Source of the DNA: Pseudomonas frederiksbergensis | GTDB lineage: Bacteria > Pseudomonadota > Gammaproteobacteria > Pseudomonadales > Pseudomonadaceae | Direction: 5' to 3' | DNA length: 64,000 bases | Assembly (NCBI RefSeq): GCF_003732275.1 | Contig: NZ_MOBM01000038.1 | Span: 958,679 to 1,022,678, forward strand | Shown: positions 8,936 to 16,867 of the stretch, one piece after another | How positions within the stretch are numbered: the first letter of the stretch is position 1 | Layout: the number at the start of each line of letters is the position of its first letter | Made by a program: the position numbers and the translations under genes | The notes under the pieces: model-generated | Database searches by the model: none | Seen by the model: the letters and a program-made list of their open reading frames with translations, nothing else | Told to the model about the DNA's origin: nothing

Positions 8936-10222
8936 ATGCTGCGGTTGTTTTTGGGGCTGTTTCTGGTGATGACGGTTGGCCTGGTACTGGGCCTGCAAAC
9001 CGTCGAGCGCACGTTCGATGCGCTTCTCGACGGTCAGATGCAGAGCTACAACCGAGAGGCGGGGCGGGGCCAGGCCTGGTCGCTGGCCGAGCAGTTGCGC
9101 GGCCTGGACAGTTCGGCCCGGGAGCGCCAACTGGAAGCCGTGCGCCCCCATTACGGCTTGGGCCTGACTCTGGTCGAGTCCGATCAACTGTCCCTGACCG
9201 ATGAGGAAAAAGCCGAGTTGGCCCAGGGCCTGCTGGTGATTCGCGACAAGTACACGCAATTCATCTCGCGCATTGACGACGGCTCGCAGCTGCTCAGCAT
9301 CAAACTGCCGGCCGAGCCGAGCCTGATGTCGTTTTACATTGCCGCGGCCTATCTGATGATCGCGGTGATGATCGGTTTCGTGTTGTTATTCTGGGTGCGC
9401 CCGCACTGGCGCGACCTGGAAAAACTGCGCCTGGCCGCCGAGCGATTCGGCGATAACGACCTGTCGTCCCGCATCCAGTTGTCCAAGCGTTCGAACATTC
9501 GCGATCTGGCCGAACACTTCAACCTGATGGCAGCACGCATCGAAGGCCTGATCGCCAATCAGCGCGAGCTGACCAACGCGGTGTCCCATGAACTGCGCAC
9601 GCCGATTGCGCGGTTGTCGTTTGAACTTGATCAGCTCAAGCAACAATCCGATCCGACCCAGAATCTCGAACTGATTGCCGACATGTACGCCGACCTCGGC
9701 GAGCTGGAAGAGATGGTTTCCGAGCTTCTGACGTACGCCAGCCTTGAGCGCGGCGCCACGGTGATCACGCGGGAAAATATTCAGGCCAGCAACTGGCTCG
9801 ACAGCGTAGTTGGCAGCGTGGCGCTGGAGGCTGAGGCTGCCAGGGTGCAGCTGTTGATTGTCGAATGTCAGGTCGACGAAGTTCGTATCGAACCGCGTTT
9901 CATGGCCCGCGCGGTGATCAACTTGCTGCGCAATGCCATTCGCTATGCCGAGGAGCGGGTGGAAGTGTCGTTGGTGCGCACCGGTGATCATTACGAAGTG
10001 CGGGTCAACGACGACGGGCCGGGCGTGCCGCTGGACGGGCGGGAGAAAATCTTCGAGCCGTTCTCGCGCCTGGACGCCAGCCGCGACCGCCGCACCGGTG
10101 GGTTTGGCTTGGGGCTGGCGCTGGTGCGACGGGTGTCGCAATCCCATGGCGGGCAAGTGGAAGTGACGGATTCGCCGTGGGGCGGGGCGTCGTTTCGCAT
10201 GACCTGGGCGCACCTGGATTAG
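8936..10222 (+). CDS. rstB: Sensor histidine kinase, RstB-like
   Basis: The 428-residue kinase has two membrane helices (about 2-22 and 132-153) around a periplasmic sensor of about 110 residues. A HAMP segment follows, whose WVRPHWRDLEKLRLAAERFG closely matches E. coli RstB. The H box has His218 in SHELRTP, then come the N box (NLLRNAIRY), G1 (DDGPGVP) and G2 (GFGLGLALV). It starts on the base after the rstA stop. The signal sensed is unknown. The convergent MipA-family gene next door is a plausible target by position only. Confidence 0.9.
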   Translation: MLRLFLGLFLVMTVGLVLGLQTVERTFDALLDGQMQSYNREAGRGQAWSLAEQLRGLDSSARERQLEAVRPHYGLGLTLVESDQLSLTDEEKAELAQGLLVIRDKYTQFISRIDDGSQLLSIKLPAEPSLMSFYIAAAYLMIAVMIGFVLLFWVRPHWRDLEKLRLAAERFGDNDLSSRIQLSKRSNIRDLAEHFNLMAARIEGLIANQRELTNAVSHELRTPIARLSFELDQLKQQSDPTQNLELIADMYADLGELEEMVSELLTYASLERGATVITRENIQASNWLDSVVGSVALEAEAARVQLLIVECQVDEVRIEPRFMARAVINLLRNAIRYAEERVEVSLVRTGDHYEVRVNDDGPGVPLDGREKIFEPFSRLDASRDRRTGGFGLGLALVRRVSQSHGGQVEVTDSPWGGASFRMTWAHLD

Positions 10223-10242
10223 CTGTGTTGTTCTTGCGTACG

Positions 10243-10318
10243 CCTTCGCGGGCAAGCCTCGCTCCTACCGCATTCGCGAACGCCGCAAATCCTGTAGGAG
10301 CGAGGCTTGCCCGCGAAG
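10243..10318. repeat. REP inverted pair, GGGCAAGCCTCGCTCCTAC family
   Basis: Facing copies of CTTCGCGGGCAAGCCTCGC and its complement sit between the convergent rstB and mipA-like genes. It differs from the main REP family in the core and in ending CTCCTAC instead of CTCCCACA. Confidence 0.88.
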
Positions 10319-10341
10319 AGGCCATCTGCAACACCGCATCA

Positions 10342-11130
10342 TCAAAAGCTGTACACCACCTGCCCAACCAACGACGTCTGCATCCGGCGCTCCACAATCG
10401 GGCTGTCCGCCGCATCATTGGCCAGGTACTGAACGGCGAGCACCGTTGAAACACTCCACTGATCATTGATCGGCAGCGACCAGGTCAAATCCGCCCCGCG
10501 ACTCACCAGCCCACCGTGTGTGTCATAGGCCCGAAACTGACTGCGCGATGCCTGCGCTGCGCTGACGCCATACCAGGTGCGCACGTAGTTGCTGTCGCCG
10601 AACTGACTGTTGAGGCTGCCCACGAGCTTGCCATGATCACCGTCATAAAGCGGTGCGCTGATGCTCAGCTTCAGTCGGTTCCAGGCCGAGCCGGTGTCGT
10701 GATCGTCATCATCCTTTTCCAGTGCATGTTCGAAAGTGGCGCCGAGGATGATCGGCCCCATCTGGTAGGTTCCGTCCAGCCCCAGTACTGGCCGCGACTT
10801 GATCGAGCCCATGCCATTGAGCTCATCCGAGCCTTTGAAACCGGTCTTGCGATCCTTGCGCACATCACTGGCGCCGATGTACACGCTCAAACCGAAGTCG
10901 TCTTCGTCAAACGCCCAGCCCAGCCCCTTATCGGTGTCGAGAAACAACCCATAAGGGCTGGTGATTTTTGCCCCCAACAGCGGTGCCACTGCGCGTTCGT
11001 CACTGCCGCTGTAACGCGGCACGCTGGCGGCACCGGCTCGCAAGCTGTAGCGCCAGTCTTCGGCGTGCAATGAGTCGGAAGAGATGAGCAGGCAGCATGA
11101 AGTCAACGGCAGACACAACGAACGGAACAT
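10342..11130 (-). CDS. MipA/OmpV family outer-membrane protein
   Basis: The 262-residue precursor starts with a signal peptide (MFRSLCLPLTSCCLLISS, cleavage after DSLHA), followed by alternating beta strands and a terminal aromatic residue (VVYSF), as in outer-membrane barrels. Motifs AGAASVPRYSGSDER and RYSL fit the MipA/OmpV family, some members of which scaffold peptidoglycan synthesis complexes. ATG 11130 is preferred because the signal peptide begins there; ATG 11163 would put eleven extra residues before it. Neither start has a good Shine-Dalgarno sequence. It converges on rstAB. Confidence 0.85.
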   Translation of the reverse strand: MFRSLCLPLTSCCLLISSDSLHAEDWRYSLRAGAASVPRYSGSDERAVAPLLGAKITSPYGLFLDTDKGLGWAFDEDDFGLSVYIGASDVRKDRKTGFKGSDELNGMGSIKSRPVLGLDGTYQMGPIILGATFEHALEKDDDDHDTGSAWNRLKLSISAPLYDGDHGKLVGSLNSQFGDSNYVRTWYGVSAAQASRSQFRAYDTHGGLVSRGADLTWSLPINDQWSVSTVLAVQYLANDAADSPIVERRMQTSLVGQVVYSF

Positions 11131-11231
11131 GGGAGCACCCGAAGGGAGGTTGGATGCGCCCATGCTAAGCGGGTGCCGGCCGGCAATCTTTGAGAGCTTT
11201 GTCGGGAAACTGTCAAAGACTGTGAACGGGC

Positions 11232-11720
11232 TTAGCGGCTCAAACCCAGGCGCTCATGCCATTGGGCGATGGACTCTTCGGGGTAGACGTCGAACTGCTG
11301 GTCGCCCGGATGCGCCTCGACTTCCACCCACGGCGCCTTGGAGCCGAGCATCAGGTGCGTATGTTCCGGTGGTACCGGCAACGGAGTGTCGATGGCCGAG
11401 GCAAACGGATGAATCAACTCCGGCCATTCAGGGCTGAACAGCCATAATCCCGAGCCGCAAAGAGAGCAGAAATGCCGCTCGGCGGTGCTGCGGCGGGCGC
11501 GTTTGTCACCTTCGTCCTTGAGCCGCGCATGGTAAATCGAGATGTGCTTGCGACCATGCACCTTGAGGCTGTCGGCATCGCCGCCCAGGTTGATCGCATA
11601 GCCGCCACCGCCCTGGGTCTTGCGACAGATCGAGCAATAGCAGCGCTGATAAGGGTAGGGGTGGGCGCTGGTCAGGCTGAACGACACTGCGCCGCAATGG
11701 CAGGAACCTTCGAGCTGCAT
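11232..11720 (-). CDS. GFA/CENP-V family zinc protein
   Basis: The 162-residue product carries the zinc-binding cysteines of the GFA fold: CHCG near residue 8, CYCSIC near 28 and CSLCG near 82. The family is named after a glutathione-dependent formaldehyde-activating enzyme, but most members have no proven activity. ATG 11720 has GGAGG six bases upstream, a strong site. A longer open frame begins inside the neighbouring REP and is not real. Confidence 0.85.
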   Translation of the reverse strand: MQLEGSCHCGAVSFSLTSAHPYPYQRCYCSICRKTQGGGGYAINLGGDADSLKVHGRKHISIYHARLKDEGDKRARRSTAERHFCSLCGSGLWLFSPEWPELIHPFASAIDTPLPVPPEHTHLMLGSKAPWVEVEAHPGDQQFDVYPEESIAQWHERLGLSR

Positions 11721-11809
11721 GGGAACCTCCGACGGGTCTTGGGATGGCTCAAGACAGCCTAGACCGTCAGGGTTTCCGGGCAGTTGAATTTGTGCTGGAT
11801 GTGCGGGCG

Positions 11810-11903
11810 CTATCGCGAGCAGGCTCGCTCCCACAGGGAATTTCTGTGAACACATTATGTGTGAACACTGAAGATCAAATGTGGGAGCGAGCCTGCTCGC
11901 GAT
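11810..11903. repeat. REP inverted pair, GAGCAGGCTCGC family
   Basis: Facing GAGCAGGCTCGCTCCCACA copies with a 40-base spacer lie between alkA and the GFA gene. The pair creates spurious open frames that translate as VGASLLAI. Confidence 0.9.
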
Positions 11904-11917
11904 GAAGATAACGCGGT

Positions 11918-12535
11918 CTATCGGCTAGGCACCCGCCACAAGTACCACGCCGCCACCGTCCGATAGGGGCTCCACGCCAGCCCGATTTCAATCATCTGCT
12001 TACGAGTCGGCTGTACCTCTAGCCCCTTCAGCCGCCGATAACCCTCACGCACGCCAAAGTCATCGGCCGGTAAGATGTCCGGCCGCTCCAGGCTGTAGAT
12101 CAGCAGCATTTCCACCGTCCAGCGACCCACCCCGCGCAAGGTAATCAAGCGCTTGATCAACGCTTCATCGTCCATCGCCAAGGCCGTGGCGTAATCCGGC
12201 ACCACGCCGTCCAGAGCCGCTTGAGCGATGCCCTGAATGGTCGTGATCTTGCTGGCGGAAAACCCGCAACCGCGCATCTGTTCGAAGTCTGTCGCCAGAA
12301 TCTGCTCAGGTCTGGGGAAGGTGCTTGCCGGAAACAACGCCAGCAGCCGGCCGACAATCGCATCGCCGGCCTTGGCATGCAGTTGCTGATAGGCAATCGC
12401 CCGCACCAGCGACTCATAAGGATCGCGAGCCGCATGGGGCTGATGCAGGCAGGGGCCGATGGCGCTGATGTGGCGTTGCCAGTCGGCATCGAGGGCAGAG
12501 AGAAATTCGCTGGCCAGTTGATAGGTGTCGGGCAT
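11918..12535 (-). CDS. alkA: DNA-3-methyladenine glycosylase II
   Basis: This 205-residue base-excision enzyme removes alkylated purines. It has the helix-hairpin-helix LRGVGRWTVEM (133-143) and the catalytic aspartate as the second Asp of PADDFG (residue 159), as in the HhH-GPD superfamily. It lacks the N-terminal domain of the 282-residue E. coli AlkA and so resembles the short bacterial/yeast Mag type. ATG 12535 has AGGA ten bases upstream. It lies in a minus-strand alkylation-repair neighbourhood downstream of ada. Confidence 0.9.
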   Translation of the reverse strand: MPDTYQLASEFLSALDADWQRHISAIGPCLHQPHAARDPYESLVRAIAYQQLHAKAGDAIVGRLLALFPASTFPRPEQILATDFEQMRGCGFSASKITTIQGIAQAALDGVVPDYATALAMDDEALIKRLITLRGVGRWTVEMLLIYSLERPDILPADDFGVREGYRRLKGLEVQPTRKQMIEIGLAWSPYRTVAAWYLWRVPSR

Positions 12536-12609
12536 GGAGCGTCCTGAAGCGCGGGTGACTGCGGGAAGATTAGTCGTCCCCCCGCAGCGCCGCACTCTAT
12601 TGCTTGCGG

Positions 12610-13422
12610 TCAAACTTTGCCGGTGGGGGCCAGCAGGGCGTTCACTTGGCCATAAGTGAAGGCCTTGAGGTCACTGCTATCGAGTTTTCCGGTCTCCAGA
12701 AAGCTTTTGGCTACCGACGCCATGGCGCCGTAGAGGAATTCGGCGATGCTCGAACCTGCGCTCAAACGGCGCACGCCGAGGGCTTGCAGTTCTTCCGGCG
12801 AAGGCAGGCCCGCGAAACCGAGCACGTTCACCGGCAGCGTCGTGCCACGGCATAGCGCTTCGATCTCATACGCCGCCGTGACGCCCGCCGCGAACAGCCC
12901 GTCGGCACCGGCGGCTTGATACAACGCGGCACGCTTGAGTGTCTCTGCGACGCGATCTTCGGCAGATACCAAGCCCCTGAGGTACACGTCGGTCCGGGCG
13001 TTGATGAACAACTTCACGTCCCGGCGATTGGCGACCTGGCGAGCGATTTCGATCTTGCGCGCCAGCAGCTCGGGCGGCGAAGCACCGTCCTCGATATTGA
13101 TCCCCACGGCACCGGCAGCGATGACGGCGTCGATCACTTCTGCGACCCGACCCAGGTCATCGGAATAACCGGCCTCAATGTCCACGGTCAACGGCACCGT
13201 GATGACTCGGGCGATGGATTCAACGGTGGACACGAGACGTTCAAGCGGCAAGGTGTTGCCATCCGGGTAACCGTGAACCCAAGCCACCGCCGCGCTGCTG
13301 GTGGCGACGGCCTTGCTGCCCAGCTGTTCCACCAGTCGCGCCCCGGTGGCGTCGGCGACGTTGGTCAGAATCAGCAGGCCGCTCTGGTGCAGTTGGTGGA
13401 ATTGTTTGTCGAGTATGTCCAT
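12610..13422 (-). CDS. Isocitrate lyase / PEP mutase family enzyme
   Basis: The 270-residue TIM-barrel protein has the superfamily's DIEAGYSDD and NIEDG metal-binding segments and NARTDVY. The true isocitrate lyase KKCGH motif is absent, so it belongs to the PEP-mutase/oxaloacetate-decarboxylase/2-methylisocitrate-lyase-like group; substrate unknown. ATG 13422 has GGAAGGA seven bases upstream. It lies between ada and alkA, all on the minus strand with gaps of 45 and 74 bases, so co-transcription is likely. Confidence 0.83.
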   Translation of the reverse strand: MDILDKQFHQLHQSGLLILTNVADATGARLVEQLGSKAVATSSAAVAWVHGYPDGNTLPLERLVSTVESIARVITVPLTVDIEAGYSDDLGRVAEVIDAVIAAGAVGINIEDGASPPELLARKIEIARQVANRRDVKLFINARTDVYLRGLVSAEDRVAETLKRAALYQAAGADGLFAAGVTAAYEIEALCRGTTLPVNVLGFAGLPSPEELQALGVRRLSAGSSIAEFLYGAMASVAKSFLETGKLDSSDLKAFTYGQVNALLAPTGKV

Positions 13423-13467
13423 CGAATGTCCTTCCTTATGACTGTCTGAAAAGAAACGGCGGAGTGA

Positions 13468-14550
13468 TCAGAACGCGAGTTGTTGGGTGATTTGCACTGC
13501 GGCGTTTTCCAGCCTGAGCAGAAACGCCTTGCGCGGTTGTCCTCCACCATAGCCGGTCAACGAGCCGTCTGCACCGATCACCCGGTGACAGGGCAGGATA
13601 ATCGCCAGACGGTTTTGTCCGTTAGCCAGGCCCACGGCGCGACTGGCGCCGGGTTTGCCCAGTTGCGCGGCGATCGCGCCATAAGTAGTGGTCTGGCCGT
13701 AGGGGATTTTCGTCAGTTCGGCCCACACCTGCCGGGCGAAATCGCTGCCGGGCAAGTGCAGTGGCACGTTGAATTCGGTCCGTTTGCCTGCGAAGTATTG
13801 CGCCAGTTCTTCTTCGATCTTCTGCAAATGCCCGTTATGCCCGGGGGCCACGGCGTAGCCATAACGGTTCTGCAGTTCTTCGATTTCCTTGGTCAGTGCC
13901 GGTCGATCGAGAAACTCCAGCAGTACCAACCCACGCTGTTCGGCCATGGCGATCATCGGCCCCAGCGGTGTGATCAGTCGAGTGAACAGCAGTGGCTCGC
14001 TGTGGGCGGCGCGGCCGGGCGTGATGTGGAACGACTTTTGAAACGCATCGCGAAAACCGCTCAGGGATTCGTAGCCGGAGTCGAACGCGGCGTTGTCGAT
14101 GGATTCGCCCTGTTTGATGCCACCGAGAGCAATGCCCAGGCGCCGGCTGCGCAGCCAGGCGTGAAAGGTCATGCCGAAATGCTGCTTGAACCAGCGACGC
14201 AGTTTCAGCGGCTCGATGCCCTCGGCGAGCAACTGGGCATCGGTCCAGCGCAGGTCGGGGTCGGCGTCCACGGATTTGAGCAGCCGCTGCACCCAGTCCG
14301 GCGCGATGGCCGCGGCGTCCAGCGGCTTGCAACGCAGGCAGGCCCGATAGCCCGCCAACATCGCCTCATCGGCATGGGCGAAGAACTCGACGTTTTCCGG
14401 CTTCGGTTTACGCGCCGTACAGCCGGGGCGGCAGAAAATGCCAGTGGTTTTGACCGCGGTAAAGAACACCCCCTCGTAGGCGGTGTCGCGTTCGAGCATG
14501 GCGCGAACCATCTCGGCGTGGGGCGGAAGCACAGCGTTTTGTAGGTTCAT
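13468..14550 (-). CDS. ada: Ada: methylphosphotriester/O6-methylguanine methyltransferase and AraC-type activator
   Basis: The 360-residue protein has the full three-part layout. A zinc domain carries Cys40, Cys44, Cys71 and Cys74, Cys40 being the expected phosphotriester methyl acceptor. A central AraC helix-turn-helix follows. The C-terminal methyltransferase has PCHRVIG with acceptor Cys321, the same number as in E. coli. Methylated Ada activates alkylation-response genes, and alkA lies two genes downstream. ATG 14550 is preferred because the longer frame adds twelve residues outside the conserved protein. The ribosome site is weak. Confidence 0.94.
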   Translation of the reverse strand: MNLQNAVLPPHAEMVRAMLERDTAYEGVFFTAVKTTGIFCRPGCTARKPKPENVEFFAHADEAMLAGYRACLRCKPLDAAAIAPDWVQRLLKSVDADPDLRWTDAQLLAEGIEPLKLRRWFKQHFGMTFHAWLRSRRLGIALGGIKQGESIDNAAFDSGYESLSGFRDAFQKSFHITPGRAAHSEPLLFTRLITPLGPMIAMAEQRGLVLLEFLDRPALTKEIEELQNRYGYAVAPGHNGHLQKIEEELAQYFAGKRTEFNVPLHLPGSDFARQVWAELTKIPYGQTTTYGAIAAQLGKPGASRAVGLANGQNRLAIILPCHRVIGADGSLTGYGGGQPRKAFLLRLENAAVQITQQLAF

Positions 14551-14608
14551 GGGCTGAGCATATGCCGCGTCGCCCGGCGCCTCCACCGGAAAATCGACAG
14601 TGAATTTT

Positions 14609-14625
14609 TGTAGCCCTGAGCTACA
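14609..14625. promoter_or_regulatory. Palindrome TGTAGC-N5-GCTACA between ada and a VOC gene
   Basis: A perfect 6-5-6 inverted repeat sits 59 bases upstream of ada and 52 upstream of the divergent VOC gene. Its size and place suit a dimeric regulator, but none is identified. I do not claim it is an Ada box. Confidence 0.4.
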
Positions 14626-14676
14626 GTCATCGGGTCACCGATAATCCTGTAAACGATATTTTCAGGAATCCTTCTA

Positions 14677-15090
14677 ATGCAACCGTTCATGATCAAACAC
14701 ATCGATCACATCGTCCTGCGCGTCAAGGATCTCGAACGAAGCATCACTTTTTACGGCGAGGTATTCGGCGCCGAACTGGTCAAGCGCCGTGACGATTTGG
14801 GCCTGGTGCATTTACGTGCGGGCACCTCGATGATCGACCTCGTCGACATCCAGGGTGAACTCGGCCGCAAGGGCGGTGCTGCCGCAGGCAACGAACGGCG
14901 CAACGTCGATCACTTCTGCCTGCGCATTGAACCGTTCGACGAGGAAGCGCTGGTCAGTCACTTGCAGTCCTTCGGCCTGACACCCGAGAAAGCCGCAGTG
15001 CGTTTCGGCGCCGAAGGCCATGGGCTGTCGATCTATTGCTTCGACCCGGATGGCAATCAGGTTGAACTGAAAGGGCCGTCTCAAGGGTAA
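14677..15090 (+). CDS. VOC/glyoxalase-fold protein
   Basis: The 137-residue product has the VOC pattern: IDHIVLRVKDLERSITFY at the start, a central VDHFCLRIE and terminal CFDPDGNQVELKGP with the family's metal-ligand glutamate. VOC proteins include lyases, dioxygenases and fosfomycin-type resistance enzymes; no substrate can be assigned. AGGAA lies nine bases before ATG 14677. It stands alone, divergent from ada and convergent with a LysE exporter whose stop lies four bases away. Confidence 0.85.
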   Translation: MQPFMIKHIDHIVLRVKDLERSITFYGEVFGAELVKRRDDLGLVHLRAGTSMIDLVDIQGELGRKGGAAAGNERRNVDHFCLRIEPFDEEALVSHLQSFGLTPEKAAVRFGAEGHGLSIYCFDPDGNQVELKGPSQG

Positions 15091-15093
15091 AGA

Positions 15094-15714
15094 TCAGGCC
15101 CGTTTCGCCATCAACAACACCGAAGCCGCTGCCGACAACAATCCCGCGCAGCAACGGTTGAATATCCGCTTGCCCCGTGGTTCGGCGAACCAGCGGCGCA
15201 TGTGCAGGCCCATGTAGGCGTAGGCGCTGATGGCGATCCATTCCAGCATCAGGAACAACGCGCCGAGCACGACGAATTGCGCGGCAATCGGTCGAGTCGG
15301 GTCGACGAACTGCGGCAGGAACGCGGTGAATAGCAAAATAGCCTTGGGATTACCCGCCGCCACCAGAAATTCCTGCCGCGCCAGAGCGACAATGCCAATT
15401 GGCGCACCGTTCACAACCTGCTCGGCCTCGGGGTGGGCGCGCCACAGTTGCCACGCCAGGTACAGCAGATAAGCGGCGCCAATGATTTTGATCGCGTAGA
15501 ACAGCCATTCCGAGGTTTGCAGCACCACCGACAACCCGGCGGCGGCCAGGGCAATCATTCCGGCAAACGCCAGCAAGCGTCCGACGCCGGCCACGCAGGC
15601 GCGACGATAGCCATAACGGGTAGCGTTGCTGACCGACAGCAGATTGTTCGGGCCGGGGGCCATGTTCAGGGCGAAGCAGGCCGGGAGAAACAGGGTGAGG
15701 GTGGCGAGGTCCAC
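15094..15714 (-). CDS. LysE/RhtB family amino acid exporter
   Basis: The 206-residue membrane protein has about six hydrophobic helices and begins near FALNMAPGPNNLLSVSNA, the family's first helix with its conserved PGPN. NPKAILLF in the middle is also typical. Such proteins export amino acids or their analogues. The start is GTG 15714, with GGAG eight bases upstream. It is single and convergent with the VOC gene. Confidence 0.88.
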   Translation of the reverse strand: MDLATLTLFLPACFALNMAPGPNNLLSVSNATRYGYRRACVAGVGRLLAFAGMIALAAAGLSVVLQTSEWLFYAIKIIGAAYLLYLAWQLWRAHPEAEQVVNGAPIGIVALARQEFLVAAGNPKAILLFTAFLPQFVDPTRPIAAQFVVLGALFLMLEWIAISAYAYMGLHMRRWFAEPRGKRIFNRCCAGLLSAAASVLLMAKRA

Positions 15715-15820
15715 GACGACGGCTCCAGTAACGTGAGCCGTATTTTTATCATGAGTGACGAGTGGGCCGGCCCATACAGCGGTGAGCGCAAATCGCCGTA
15801 CACTTGTGCCGGGTTGGTCA

Positions 15821-15971
15821 AGGCAAATGCCAGTTGGTTAGCGCAATCCCTGTGGGAGCGGGCTTGCTCGCGAAAGCGGTGTGTCAGGCAACATTAATGT
15901 TGGCAGATACTCCCCCTTCGCGAGCAAGCCCGCTCCCACAGGTTCTGCGCCTTAACTGACTGGCATTGCCT
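15821..15971. repeat. Extended palindrome containing a REP pair, GAGCAAGCCCGC family
   Basis: A REP pair with core GAGCAAGCCCGCTCCCACA spans 15851-15940. Around it lies an outer imperfect inverted repeat (15821-15844 and 15947-15971) sharing ATGCCAGT and GTTA. The spacer contains a perfect 14-bp palindrome CAACATTAATGTTG at 15889-15902. Right of it, GCCTTAAC/GTTAAGGC followed by T6 (15949-15988) could act as a plus-strand terminator. Confidence 0.8.
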
Positions 15972-16003
15972 GGTTAAGGCCGTTTTTTCAACGGACGAAG
16001 CGA

Positions 16004-16366
16004 CTAATTCTGCGGATCGATATTGTCCAGCGCCCGGTTCACCGCCAGCTCGCCCAGCATGATGTTCTGCTGAATCCCCAGCATGGTGTTGCGATGCGGG
16101 TTTTCCAGAAGGTTTGCAAAATCACTGAGCATGACACTGGCTGATGCGAGTGATTCGCAGGCATGGGCCAGCAAGCTTTCGGTATCCATGTCGGGGGCGA
16201 CGATGAACATTCTGCTGGGTTTACGGGCAGCAGCGGGTTCTTTGGGGGGCTTGAGGTAATGATCGAGCGCGCGTTCCGCCGCGTCGTGGAGCTTTTTTGA
16301 GTCGATGGATTCGTAGGGGGAAACGTCGTCGTCGGTTTCCGGTGGATTCGGTGTGATCTTGAACAT
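16004..16366 (-). CDS. DUF6124 family protein
   Basis: The 120-residue soluble product begins MFKITPNPPETDDDVSPYES, continues with a predicted helical LHDAAERALDHYL and ends in GELAVNRALDNIDP. I recognise this as the Pseudomonas-restricted DUF6124 family, often present in several copies per genome; no function is known to me. There is no signal peptide or membrane segment. It is a single gene with a conserved-looking leader of about 300 bases upstream. Confidence 0.8.
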   Translation of the reverse strand: MFKITPNPPETDDDVSPYESIDSKKLHDAAERALDHYLKPPKEPAAARKPSRMFIVAPDMDTESLLAHACESLASASVMLSDFANLLENPHRNTMLGIQQNIMLGELAVNRALDNIDPQN

Positions 16367-16378
16367 TGGCTCTAACCT

Positions 16379-16700
16379 CTATATGAGTGAGGCTGCAACC
16401 AGTTCGCGACTAAACGAATAGGAGGCAGCTGTGCGCAGGTTAGTCGACCGATGAGCCAAGAAATCGGCGCGCCGAAGCGCCCTGCGCACAGCCACCATCA
16501 AGTGCAGGGATGGGATACCTGACTGATAGAAGCATGTGCATCTTGACATCAGCGGGCGACTAAACCCGACCACTGATAGGCAGTGGCAGGGAAACGATAG
16601 AGGCCAGGGCCAAGGCGCACAAGCCGGCGGATTCTGGCGTAGTCGTAGGCAATGACGCAAGACGCTGTAGCTTTCAGGAAGTAACGCGCAGCCACATTAA
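16379..16700 (-). other. Structured leader upstream of the DUF6124 gene
   Basis: This 300-base stretch between the DUF6124 gene and a REP element has a perfect 12-bp inverted repeat (16428-16439 with 16481-16492). The sequence GCGACTAAAC occurs twice (16406-16415 and 16556-16565). A small hairpin CCACTG/CAGTGG lies near 16570-16586. An open frame of 93 codons crosses it but looks fortuitous. It may be a 5' untranslated region or a small RNA; nothing else explains it. Confidence 0.5.
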
Positions 16701-16723
16701 ACAAGCTCCCCTAAACACCCGAA

Positions 16724-16833
16724 ATCCCCCGTAGGAGCTGCCGAAGGCTGCGATCCTTTGATTTTGATCTTCACCCAGACCACCGAAAATCAAGATCAAA
16801 GGATCGCAGCCTTCGGCAGCTCCTACGGGGGAT
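16724..16833. repeat. Long near-perfect inverted repeat, GTAGGAGCTGCCGAAGGCTG family
   Basis: Arms of 49 bp (16724-16772 and 16785-16833) differ at only two or so positions around a 12-base loop. The repeat unit GTAGGAGCTGCCGAAGGCTG followed by CGATC is a Pseudomonas REP type distinct from the others in this window. Confidence 0.88.
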
Positions 16834-16867
16834 ATACTTCGTCATTCAGGTTGGGATAAAAGACGCG

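Noticed and set aside
11721..11855. Longer N-terminus for the GFA protein
   Set aside because: The extension begins in a REP and translates as VGASLLAI, the usual REP artefact; GGAGG supports the start at 11720.
12610..13422. Isocitrate lyase of the glyoxylate shunt
   Set aside because: It is too short (270 residues) and lacks the KKCGH motif.
16379..16660. A 93-codon minus-strand frame in the DUF6124 leader
   Set aside because: No ribosome site, rich in Cys and Arg without pattern, and it coincides with the inverted repeats. I treat the region as a non-coding leader.
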